DNA from: Sedimentibacter sp. MB31-C6
Lineage (GTDB): Bacteria > Bacillota > Clostridia > Tissierellales > Sedimentibacteraceae
Direction: 5' to 3'
Assembly: GCF_035934735.1 (NCBI RefSeq)
Contig: NZ_CP142396.1
Coordinates: forward strand, 1,860,001 to 1,924,000
DNA length: 64,000 bases
Positions 9,296 to 17,075 of this stretch are shown one piece after another (the stretch's first letter is position 1; the number at the start of each line of letters is the position of its first letter). The notes below the pieces were generated by a model that searched no databases, was not told the origin of the DNA, and was given only the letters and a program-made list of their open reading frames with translations. Both the position numbers and the translations under genes were made by a program.

Positions 9296-11716
9296 ATGTC
9301 AATTTCTAGATGGTTGAGAATGGATTTGCATATACATAGCTGGATAAGCAATGAAACTAAAGATAATGATTACGGGGGTCCTAAATACAATGCAGATAAA
9401 CTAATCTCTAAATTAAAACAGAAAAATATAAATATATTTTCAATTACAGATCACAATATAATTAATAAAGAATTATATAAAGAACTTGTAGATAAGAAAG
9501 AAGAGTTTATCGAGCAAGATTTAAATTTTATTATAGGTGTTGAACTAGATATTAAAGATTCTAAGATATATGGGGACAAGGTCTTTCATGCTTTGCTATT
9601 TTTTGAAACCTATGATTTAGATAAAATCGAAAGAATAATAAATGACTTAATTAATGATAAAGATAAAGAAGAGCAACCTAATATTAGCAAAATTTTTGAA
9701 ACAATGAATGATAATGGTGAAAGAAACTTCATATTAATTCCACATTTTAACAATAAACACAAAGGCCTTAAAAATAAAGATATGAAAAAAAATGCAATCG
9801 ACTGTTTAAATACAATGGTATTTGACGCTTATGAAGATTCAAATAATATAAAGAAGATACAAGAGTCTTTAAATGTCTATTCAAGTAATGGTTATGAAGA
9901 TTTACCTATGCTAATCTTTTCGGATTGCCATAATATTGATCTTTATCCGAAGTATAAAAAAGAATCAGATAAGGAGCCTAGCTTTTTAAGTATATTAGGA
10001 AATATAAGATATCCATTTAATTCTTTAAAATTATCTTTTCAGGACTCTAATCTAAGAATTGGATATGAAGATGTAGAAGAACAGACCTGTTATAGAAGGG
10101 TATCTCCATTAATAAATAATAAATATTATTTGGATGATATAGAGATAAATGGAGAAATAATGAAATTTAGTGAGTATCAAAATACTATTATAGGCGGATT
10201 TGGTTCTGGAAAATCTTTTTTAATGAAATTATTATTAGAAGGAAAAGAAAAATTAGGACAAACACATAGCAAAGAATATGGGGAATTATTAAGTAATATG
10301 GAATCATTCAGATTAAGAATGTCGGATGGATCGTATAGAGAATCACTAAATGAAATAAGCAGAGAGTGTGAAATAATATTATTTGAACAAAATGAGGGAC
10401 TTTTTTATAAAAATATAATAGATGAAGAAGAAAAGATTAAGCTTGAAAAAAAATTAAAAATAAAGTTTCCAGAACTAGAAGCCTTAAGAGAATTAGACTT
10501 TAGCGAACTATGTTCCGCTGTTAATAGATATGATGAATTCAAGTCTGAATCAATCACGGATTCTTTTAATTATGAAGCATTAAAAGATAGAAGTTTTTAT
10601 CGTATAATGAAAAGTAAGGAATTACTAGATGAAAGTATAGATTTAGATATTGATTTATCTAATTTAAAGAATGAAAAGAAGAAACAAATATTTAAAACAC
10701 CTATATATTCTAAAGAAGAACAAGAACAAATTGAAAAAACTATACAGTTAATAGAAAATAAAAATAGTATATGGGATCAAAAATTAAAAAAATATGACGA
10801 AAGTTTACTAGGTATAGATAATATTATAGGTAAATTTAACAATAAACAAAGTGAAGAGAAAGTTTCTATTGCAAGCAATATCAAAATATATGAATCTATA
10901 AAAAACCACATATTAGAATCAGGCAAGATTTTAAATAAAATGAAAAGAAAATGTGAAATTATTGAATTAAACATGTCTGAAGAAGAATATATGAAGCATA
11001 AAAATAAAAATAGTATTTTTGAATATGGTGATTATCAATTAATAACAAAGTATAAATGTGATAAGGGATATAAAGATTATAAAGATCTAATTTTAAGGGC
11101 AGAGTATAGAAATGGATCGTTATTAGGAGGAATTATAGAAACTATAATAGATGGCGGGAAGTTTCATAGAAATAAAGAGTTTAAAAACAATATTGAGGAA
11201 TATTACGAGGACATCTTTTATGATAATTTTTCAAAGTTTAATTATGATATAAAAAGAAACAATAAATCGATAATGGAGAGATCCGCGGGTGAAAAAGCTA
11301 ATATGATTCTAGAGTTAATATTTAACATTATTGAAGAAAACATAAATAATGATAATAAAATAATCCTTTTAATAGACCAGCCAGAAGATCATCTTGATAA
11401 TAAAAATATAGATTCAAATATTGTAAGAAAAATAATTAAGCTAAAAGAGAAAAGTAAATTACCGCAGTTTATTTTTGTGACTCATAATTCTAATGTTGCA
11501 ATTACTGCAGATTCTGAAAATATTATAATAGCACAAAAACATAATAATAAGTGTAGTTATAAAGGTTCTGGAATTGAAGATGAAGAGTTTATTGAAGATG
11601 TATGTAAAATATTGGAGGGAGGACCTGATGCATTGAAGCGAAGAGGAATGAAATTTTCAGTTTCATATATAAAAGAATATTTGAAAAAGGAGACCAGTGA
11701 TGAACAATACAATTAA
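9296..11716 (+). CDS. PHP-domain / SMC-like ABC ATPase (TrlF-type architecture)
   Basis: The 806-residue protein fuses an N-terminal PHP phosphoesterase-like domain (MDLHIHSWIS at residue 8, FSITDHN near 52, a metal-binding histidine series, FSDCHN near 207) to an SMC/RecN-type ATPase. The ATPase has Walker A GGFGSGKS near 301, a coiled-coil insertion (about 450-570), the ABC signature RSAGEKA near 664, Walker B LLIDQPEDHLDN near 692 and an H-loop THNSN near 728. Such PHP-SMC proteins occur in defence islands and are sometimes annotated TrlF family. The PHP domain would provide hydrolysis and the ATPase sensing or loading on nucleic acid; both roles are inferred. Its end overlaps the next small gene. 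It is richer in A and T than the restriction genes. Confidence 0.78.
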   Translation: MSISRWLRMDLHIHSWISNETKDNDYGGPKYNADKLISKLKQKNINIFSITDHNIINKELYKELVDKKEEFIEQDLNFIIGVELDIKDSKIYGDKVFHALLFFETYDLDKIERIINDLINDKDKEEQPNISKIFETMNDNGERNFILIPHFNNKHKGLKNKDMKKNAIDCLNTMVFDAYEDSNNIKKIQESLNVYSSNGYEDLPMLIFSDCHNIDLYPKYKKESDKEPSFLSILGNIRYPFNSLKLSFQDSNLRIGYEDVEEQTCYRRVSPLINNKYYLDDIEINGEIMKFSEYQNTIIGGFGSGKSFLMKLLLEGKEKLGQTHSKEYGELLSNMESFRLRMSDGSYRESLNEISRECEIILFEQNEGLFYKNIIDEEEKIKLEKKLKIKFPELEALRELDFSELCSAVNRYDEFKSESITDSFNYEALKDRSFYRIMKSKELLDESIDLDIDLSNLKNEKKKQIFKTPIYSKEEQEQIEKTIQLIENKNSIWDQKLKKYDESLLGIDNIIGKFNNKQSEEKVSIASNIKIYESIKNHILESGKILNKMKRKCEIIELNMSEEEYMKHKNKNSIFEYGDYQLITKYKCDKGYKDYKDLILRAEYRNGSLLGGIIETIIDGGKFHRNKEFKNNIEEYYEDIFYDNFSKFNYDIKRNNKSIMERSAGEKANMILELIFNIIEENINNDNKIILLIDQPEDHLDNKNIDSNIVRKIIKLKEKSKLPQFIFVTHNSNVAITADSENIIIAQKHNNKCSYKGSGIEDEEFIEDVCKILEGGPDALKRRGMKFSVSYIKEYLKKETSDEQYN

Positions 11717-11993
11717 ATTAATGTATAAAAAGCAGAAAGAAGAAATACTTCTCTATGCTTCAAAAGAAGGCGGGGAAAAAATTAGTGAGGATATTATTAT
11801 AAATACAGAAGAAAAAACAATATCAAATATAAAAGGCTTCTTCGAAAAACTCTTGGAAGAATCTTTTTTAAAAGATGAGTTCTATGAATTATCAATAGAC
11901 AGAGAAGACGAAATTGAAGAACAAGTACCTGGAATAATTAAGTTGCTGAAAGAATGCATTGCTACATATCAACAAGCATTAGGTAAAGAATAA
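11700..11993 (+). CDS. Small acidic partner of the PHP-SMC ATPase
   Basis: A 97-residue protein beginning MNNTIKLMYKKQ that I do not recognise. It is mostly helical and highly charged, with no signal peptide or membrane segment. The ATG at 11700 lies 7 bases behind AAGGAGA and overlaps the last 17 bases of the ATPase gene. A GTG three bases earlier is possible but poorly spaced. The overlap implies coupled translation and a stoichiometric partner (adaptor, inhibitor or effector); this is inference. Confidence 0.6.
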   Translation: MNNTIKLMYKKQKEEILLYASKEGGEKISEDIIINTEEKTISNIKGFFEKLLEESFLKDEFYELSIDREDEIEEQVPGIIKLLKECIATYQQALGKE

Positions 11994-12123
11994 AGTAAAT
12001 GCCGAATAATTATACGTTGTATTTAAAAATTTTAGAGAGTATAAGTAAGCTGCTGTAATAGTATAGTAAAGGAATATTAAAAAATATAAATTAAGATATT
12101 TTTTAATATTCCAGATCAAATCA

Positions 12124-12198
12124 AAATTGTAATGAATAAAACCTTCAAAAGTCGGTGCTCAGTTTAGTCACTTTTGAAGGTTTTATTGCTTACAATTT
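12124..12198. repeat. Long inverted repeat / bidirectional terminator
   Basis: An 18-base perfect stem (12135-12152 with 12170-12187, core ACCTTCAAAAGT) is extended by a further 9 paired bases (AAATTGTAA with TTACAATTT) after a two-base mismatch. The loop is 17 bases. It may terminate the PHP-SMC operon, but the total arm length of about 29 bases is long for a terminator and could be the core of a small mobile palindrome. The rest of 11994-12250 holds nothing else I can identify. Confidence 0.6.
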
Positions 12199-12254
12199 AC
12201 TTAGATTGTAAAGCAAATGCAGGTGTCGAAACACCGAAAAAAAGGATTGTCTAG

Positions 12255-12365
12255 GCGACTGTTTCTGAAATATACACTTCCGCCAAGGGGATACTAGATA
12301 CCTACGACATCTTTATTGTCACCTCAAGGCATGTTGAGATTGTTGTGTTGATAGAGAAGAAATAG
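12255..12365 (+). pseudogene. Relic resembling the 3' end of a 23S rRNA uracil-methyltransferase (rumA/rlmD) gene
   Basis: A 36-codon open stretch ends TYDIFIVTSRHVEIVVLIEKK and then stops. It resembles the C-terminus of RumA/RlmCD proteins (DMFPxTxHVETVVLLxK), with an extra residue in the middle. The intact homologue at 49996-51204 ends VDMFPGTKHVETVV. A related relic lies at 16706-16810, and the two share CTCAAGGCATGT exactly and roughly two thirds of about 78 bases. No start codon or upstream gene is present. The 3' end of rumA is a known integration site for conjugative elements, so this may be an attachment-site scar; that is inference. Confidence 0.45.
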
Positions 12366-12442
12366 TATTTTTTTTGGGTAATTATCTAAAATAGAATCTT
12401 GTGGTAAAATAAAATGTTAAGATATTTTGATTGGAGAATAAT

Positions 12443-12988
12443 ATGTCGTTAATAACTAAAAATATGATTTCTGCTGCCTTTTTTGATTTAACAAATCAGA
12501 AGCCCGTTGACAAGATAACTGTTAAAGATATTGTTGAAAAGTGTACCATAACCCGCCAGACTTTTTATTACCACTTTCAGGACATAATGGATGTTATTGA
12601 ATGGTCCATGCAACAAAGAATGGAAGAGATTTTGAATAAAAGCCTTAAGGCTTCTTCCATGCAAGAAGCAGTCAGAATACTTGTTTCTACTGTAGAGGAA
12701 CACCCTGAAATTATCAATAAACTCATGAACTCTCAAAAGAGGGAGCAAACAGAGAGGCTTCTTATTATTACAATCCGTTCTTACATGCAGGAAATGATTG
12801 ACAGGAAGGAACTGTTTATGGATATGAAACGTTCAGACATAAAAATGGCAATGAATTTTTATTCTTACGCCATTGTGGGTATATTGCAGGAAATCAACCA
12901 TAATCGTAAAGATGTAGATTTGGATTTGATTTCCAAACAAATATATCAACTGATGACAGGTGAAATGTTTCAAAAGAAAGATATTTAA
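12443..12988 (+). CDS. TetR/AcrR-family transcriptional regulator
   Basis: The 181-residue protein begins MSLITKNMISAAFFDL. The N-terminal TetR helix-turn-helix is clear (KITVKDIVEKCTITRQTFYYHFQDIMDVIEW, residues about 23-53). The C-terminal ligand domain is of the DhaS/YbiH-like short type (residues 60-180). The ATG at 12443 has GGAG 7 bases upstream, whereas the TTG at 12431 would place that site inside the gene. It is convergent with the CmpB-like membrane protein gene 24 bases away, so its target is not clear from context. Confidence 0.85.
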   Translation: MSLITKNMISAAFFDLTNQKPVDKITVKDIVEKCTITRQTFYYHFQDIMDVIEWSMQQRMEEILNKSLKASSMQEAVRILVSTVEEHPEIINKLMNSQKREQTERLLIITIRSYMQEMIDRKELFMDMKRSDIKMAMNFYSYAIVGILQEINHNRKDVDLDLISKQIYQLMTGEMFQKKDI

Positions 12989-13012
12989 ACGCTGTAAATT
13001 TGTGATATTTTA

Positions 13013-14077
13013 TTATTTGGTATCTTTAATATTATGGCGTTCATGTCTTGATTCGTTAAGTAATTTAATTTCTTCAAATGCTTCTTTGAAACGTCGAGAA
13101 ACAGAAGAAGGATTTCTTCGAATGAAATTGGCAGCCACTTGGTATTCCTTATCTTTTCGTGCTGCCATATTTATTTCTACCCGTTTCAGTCCTGTCTTAA
13201 ATTCATTAAGCTGTGTCAGAAGTGAATACAGCCTTGTTTGCTCGCTGTCAGAAATGTTTGACTGCATCTGTATATGAATTTCTTGTATAGCTGCATCTGC
13301 CTTTTCATTAAGTAAAGTAAACAATCTTGATTTTTTATCTTTTCTTTCCAGTAATTTTTCTAAAAGAAATGCTTTGCGGGATCTCTGACCTGCTTCCTTA
13401 TGTTGTTGATATATTGCAATATTATCCTGCAAATCTTTCTCGATTCTTTGTATATGTTCTTGAAACTCTTGAGAGCCTTGGCTTATATTTGCTGATGCAG
13501 CATTTAGTTTGTCTTCTAGCATTGCAAAATATTCGCTGTTTTCTGCCAGCTTAGTCATAAGTTCTTTCATGTCCAAAGCAGATTGCACTGATTTTGTGGT
13601 ATCTGCAACAAATATAACAGTGAGTATCAAGCTGAGGAGCTCAGCCGTATAATAAGCAACTTGAAGCAGCAATTGTTCGATGGGTGGGTGCAGTATTTCC
13701 ACCAACAGTACAGAAAAGAATCCCCATCCCAATGAGGTTAACAAGCTTATGTGACCGTTCAAGTTAAAGGGATGATGGCTGTAATCCCAATAGCGCATAT
13801 GGAACAACCGCTCCATTGCAGCACCTGTTACATATTCAAGAATTGTAGCCCCGATCATCCCCAGCACATAAATGTGAAGTAAGTTGTCCTTGAAGGGCAT
13901 GGTTAGCCAAAGAATGATGATAGCTCCAAAACCGTAAATAGGAAGTATGGGACCGTGAAGAAAACCTCGGTTAACCCATTCTCTTTTTAAAAGTGAAACA
14001 TAGCATGTTTCCCAAATCCAGCCCAGGAAACAATATATGTAAAAAAACAGGAGCCATTGTGCCTGTGTGTATTGCAT
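13013..14077 (-). CDS. CmpB-like integral membrane protein (putative ABC transporter permease family)
   Basis: About 354 residues. The N-terminal half has several membrane segments and the hallmark of the CmpB / putative ABC permease family: CFLGWIWETCYVSL, then WVNRGFLHGPILPIYGFG, later GAAMERLFHMRYWDYSHHPFN and LNGHISLLTSLGWG. The C-terminal half is a soluble coiled coil (about residues 190-330). No ATP-binding partner is nearby, so the ABC label is only by family name. The start at 14077 (MQYTQAQW) has GAAGGGAG 8 bases upstream; an ATG at 14095 lacks a site. TetR is convergent at the 3' end. Confidence 0.75.
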   Translation of the reverse strand: MQYTQAQWLLFFYIYCFLGWIWETCYVSLLKREWVNRGFLHGPILPIYGFGAIIILWLTMPFKDNLLHIYVLGMIGATILEYVTGAAMERLFHMRYWDYSHHPFNLNGHISLLTSLGWGFFSVLLVEILHPPIEQLLLQVAYYTAELLSLILTVIFVADTTKSVQSALDMKELMTKLAENSEYFAMLEDKLNAASANISQGSQEFQEHIQRIEKDLQDNIAIYQQHKEAGQRSRKAFLLEKLLERKDKKSRLFTLLNEKADAAIQEIHIQMQSNISDSEQTRLYSLLTQLNEFKTGLKRVEINMAARKDKEYQVAANFIRRNPSSVSRRFKEAFEEIKLLNESRHERHNIKDTK

Positions 14078-14163
14078 TATAAATTCTCCCTTCATTTTAA
14101 TTGTATATTTATTTTATCAAAATTTAAATTATTGAACACTGCCAATATTTTAATAATGTATTT

Positions 14164-14210
14164 ACAAAAAAGCCAATTTGTATAAAAATTTTACAAATTG
14201 GCTTTTTTGT
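14164..14210. terminator. Perfect 19-bp stem between divergent genes
   Basis: ACAAAAAAGCCAATTTGTA (14164-14182) pairs perfectly with 14192-14210, with runs of A and T on either side so that it could terminate in both directions. It lies between the start of the leftward CmpB-like gene and the rightward gene at 14297, where no terminator is needed, which suggests a rearrangement scar or an attenuator for one of the two leaders. Confidence 0.5.
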
Positions 14211-14296
14211 CAGGACAAATACAAAAAGTTGATAGTAGCGCGATTTTTGTAATTTTGATATAAATAAAATAAGAGAAAACTTAGGAGGAATGCGCT

Positions 14297-14719
14297 ATGG
14301 AACTTAATAATGGTATGTTTGCTATAAAGCTACATGAGCTTAATCAGCAATACGGTCATCTGCAAAGTCGCATACTGCTTTGTCAGAATAGAAATCACAA
14401 TAAAATACGTCAGGAAATCATAAAAATAAAGAAAGAAAGTGAAGAAAATGATTTGCTGCTTCAAAACAGAATTGACTACAGTCGTTCACAGGCAGTGTCA
14501 GAACTGGCAGCAGCACAGATGGATTACAGCAAAAGGGCAAAGGAAATTCTTGAAAAAGATTCCCTTTGTTCTTACGAATCTGCTGCCCTTTATGCGGAGT
14601 ATGCCATTGATTTTGCTACACAGGCTATGCGTAATGCGCTGTTGGCATCTTTCTGTGCCATTGATTTACAACTGACAGAAGAAGAAAAAAATAAAAAAAG
14701 GAGCGAAAATAATGAATGA
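14297..14719 (+). CDS. Helical protein of unknown function
   Basis: A 140-residue, helix-rich and highly charged protein beginning MELNNGMFAIKLHELNQQYGH, with no signal peptide and no enzyme motif. The middle and C-terminal regions look amphipathic. AGGAGG precedes the ATG. Its 3' end overlaps an ftsH remnant by 8 bases, so it was probably the first gene of a two-gene operon with an FtsH-like protease. I do not recognise the family. Confidence 0.5.
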   Translation: MELNNGMFAIKLHELNQQYGHLQSRILLCQNRNHNKIRQEIIKIKKESEENDLLLQNRIDYSRSQAVSELAAAQMDYSKRAKEILEKDSLCSYESAALYAEYAIDFATQAMRNALLASFCAIDLQLTEEEKNKKRSENNE

Positions 14720-14900
14720 AGTAAAAACCTCAAAGAAACCGTTAATCTATTATTATGGCATCGTATTAATGTTATTGGGTTGTCATCGCCGGTTATCAAA
14801 AGAAAAATGTATAGTGGCGTACCACGAAATAGGTCATGCTTTGCTGGCTACTAAGCAGACTAACTCGGCATTCGTGCAAAAATTTACAATTAACAAATAA
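14712..14900 (+). pseudogene. FtsH remnant with large internal deletion
   Basis: The first 20 or so residues (KKPLIYYYGIVLMLL) look like the membrane-anchoring N-terminus of FtsH. They run straight into an M41 peptidase fragment, IVAYHEIGHALLATKQ, containing the zinc-binding HEIGH motif, and then stop after FTINK. A normal FtsH has some 600 residues with an AAA+ ATPase between these parts, so the ATPase and most of the protease are missing. The 62-residue product could still be made, since it is translationally coupled to the gene upstream, but it would lack the ATPase. Confidence 0.7.
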
Positions 14901-14977
14901 ATTTTACAATATGGAAACATCACCAGCAGATTTCTTTGTTTATAAAAATATCTAAACAGAAAGAGAGTAGAACTAAA

Positions 14978-15802
14978 TTGAACCTATTATTTTCAATCGA
15001 TAAAAAATTTGTATCTCTGTTGATTGGCTGTCTTAAGTCCATTGACCGTTTTCAATCTCCACAACCATACAATGTTTATATTTTAAATTCTGATTTAACG
15101 AAAAAAGACATTGAAGAAATCAAAAATACCATAAGTAGCAACATGGTAGTTCATAATATATATGTTGATCCTAACCTCTTTAATGATTTTCCGGTTACGT
15201 CTAGATACCCTCAGCAAATTTATTACCGAATTCTTGCTGCATCGTTGCTTCCAAAAGAACTTGACAGAATTCTATATCTGGACGTAGATACTGTAGTTAT
15301 TAACCCGCTGGATAATCTCTATAACATGAAATTTGAAGGAGCCTATTATATAGCATGTACACACGTCAAATCGTTTTTTAATAAGATGAATTGCATTCGA
15401 TTAGGCATAAGGGAGCAAAAAACATACATTAATTCTGGTATAATGCTCATGAATCTGAAAGCCCTACGAGAACATCAGAATGCCAATGATATTGTAGTCT
15501 TTGTACAGGAAAACTGGGCAAAGTTATTTTTGCCTGACCAAGATATAATTTCAGCACTTTACGGTGAGAAAATAAAGCTGGTAGACAGTCGAATCTATAA
15601 CCTGAGTGACCGCATTCTATCGCTTCACAATGCTACACCTCCTTATAATGAAAGGCTGGATGTGAATTGGGTGCGTGATAATAGTGTAGTAATCCATTAC
15701 TGCGGAAGAAATAAACCTTGGAATAAAAAGTATATTGGAGTTCTGGATGTTTTTTATCATGAATTGAATCAACATGACGTTAATTTAGAAAATGAAATAT
15801 GA
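14978..15802 (+). CDS. Glycosyltransferase family 8 (LgtC/GspA-like)
   Basis: About 274 residues from a TTG start (LNLLFSIDKKF). It shows the GT8 fold: NLLFSID with the nucleotide-binding start, QIYYRILAASLLP, the metal-binding DxD motif in LYLDVDTVV near residue 105, YINSGIMLMNL, DQDIISALYGEKI and HYCGRNKPW. GT8 enzymes transfer galactose or glucose from UDP-sugars to cell-surface glycans; the acceptor is unknown. The TTG at 14978 matches the usual family start, with AGAGAG about 10 bases upstream. A TTG at 14936 has no site. It stands alone between two pseudogenes. Confidence 0.85.
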   Translation: MNLLFSIDKKFVSLLIGCLKSIDRFQSPQPYNVYILNSDLTKKDIEEIKNTISSNMVVHNIYVDPNLFNDFPVTSRYPQQIYYRILAASLLPKELDRILYLDVDTVVINPLDNLYNMKFEGAYYIACTHVKSFFNKMNCIRLGIREQKTYINSGIMLMNLKALREHQNANDIVVFVQENWAKLFLPDQDIISALYGEKIKLVDSRIYNLSDRILSLHNATPPYNERLDVNWVRDNSVVIHYCGRNKPWNKKYIGVLDVFYHELNQHDVNLENEI

Positions 15803-15848
15803 AGTATTACTAGCCAGATTTTATAAAGCCAGCTAGTTTTAGACTTAA

Positions 15849-15891
15849 TTTAAAATTAATAAAATGTTAAAATCATTTTATTAATTTTTTT
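15849..15891 (+). terminator. Rho-independent terminator after the GT8 gene
   Basis: AATTAATAAAATG pairs with CATTTTATTAATT and is followed by a run of T. A smaller CTAGC...GCTAG hairpin lies at about 15811-15836 just after the glycosyltransferase gene. Confidence 0.65.
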
Positions 15892-15904
15892 TGGAGGAAT
15901 TATT

Positions 15905-16695
15905 ATGGAAACTTTTTACGAAAATTATTTTAAACCTCAAAATGTAGTGCCGGATTCGAGGCTTTTTTCACCTGAACACTTCATATTGTCTTCATTGGCA
16001 GTAATGGTCATCTGTCACATTTTTAACATGCAAATGGAGCGTTGCGATGAAAATTATTCAAAAAAATATTGAAGAAATCTTCAATTCTAATGATAGTTTT
16101 AGAAATATTTCGAATTGGCTGGCTTACATTTTATAATGGTTTTAGTTTGAAAAACATTCGTTTTGACTGGTGCAATCAAATTAGTCTTACACTTCCATTC
16201 ATTGCATTGTCAGGAAAGAAAAAAATGTATCCATATCTGGACATATTGTCATTTATGGGGGGCGCAGGGGTGATTTTGTATCCCATCTGGGTTTTTTACG
16301 ACTATGCAGGCATTCATATAATGTCAGTGCAAAGCATGGTTTCTCATACCCTAATGGTAATTATAGCAATTACAATGTCATTTGTATCTAATCATTGGGA
16401 GCACGAAAAAGACATCAAAAAACCATTCGCAGGTTTTGTTGCAATTGCTGCTGTAGCATTTGTTATGTCAAGGGTGTTAAACACTAATTATTTAATAATG
16501 TTAAATGCCAATTGCATACCTTTGTTGAGAAATTTTTCATTCCCTTGGTATTGGATTGTGGCATTACCATGGCTGGTATTATTTATAAATGTGGTAAAAC
16601 TTACTTTTAAGGAAATTCGCAATAGAATTCACAAAAAGAAATCTATTGTGCATGAATATATGGAAACAGATGAAGTGATTGAATCTTTAATTTAA
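15905..16695 (+). pseudogene. YwaF-like integral membrane protein, frameshifted
   Basis: GGAGGAATTATT precedes an ATG that opens a 55-residue frame (METFYENYFKPQNV..., FSPEHFILSSLAVMVICHIF) ending at 16072. The same protein continues in the next frame to 16695 with about six membrane segments (QISLTLPFIALSG, FMGGAGVILYPIWVFYDYAG, NHWEHEKD). Together they make a TIGR02206/YwaF-type membrane protein of about 260 residues. The shift is one base in a run of seven A at about 16060-16066; eight A would restore the frame. It may be a true pseudogene, a phase-variable tract or a sequencing error. Confidence 0.7.
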
Positions 16696-16705
16696 TTTTT
16701 AACCT

Positions 16706-16810
16706 GACGCCAATGGAGTACCAGATACTGATGACATCATTATTGTATTCTCAAGGCATGTGGAAACTGTGCTTCTGATAACCAGCAATTCCAATGGGTG
16801 TAGAGTATAG
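16706..16810 (+). pseudogene. Second rumA-3'-end-like relic (direct repeat of 12255-12365)
   Basis: The reading DANGVPDTDDIIIVFSRHVE then TVLLITS ends at a stop at 16808. It aligns with the relic at 12255-12365 in the same frame and orientation, so the two bracket the 4.4-kb TetR-to-YwaF module as imperfect direct repeats. It lies 265 bases from the end of a tyrosine integrase gene. An interpretation as an old attachment-site copy at the 3' end of a RumA-type gene is inference. Confidence 0.45.
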
Positions 16811-16964
16811 GGTATGTGCTCTGGGCAAATCTGGGGCAAAAAATATTTTTTAACATTGGAAACTACCCATTTTTCGGACCTTCTGTTATAAATTATTTTT
16901 TATATTTATACAGAAGTCTTTCGTTATATGCGTTATTTCCAATGGTTATATTGATTAATAATCT

Positions 16965-17010
16965 CGGGCAAATTTTTAGCATTTACTTCTAAAAATTTGC
17001 CCGTTTATTA
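16965..17010. terminator. Bidirectional hairpin terminator
   Basis: CGGGCAAATTTTTAG (16965-16979) pairs perfectly with 16989-17003 around a 9-base loop and is followed by TTTATT. It may end the leftward integrase transcript. A further inverted repeat, CAACAGCAATC...GATTGCGTTGTTG, lies at about 17040-17066. No other gene is visible in 16811-17075. Confidence 0.6.
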
Positions 17011-17075
17011 TTGTGAATACAACAAGGTTCCCGGGACCCAACAGCAATCACCGATTGCGTTGTTGAGTGGGGTTC

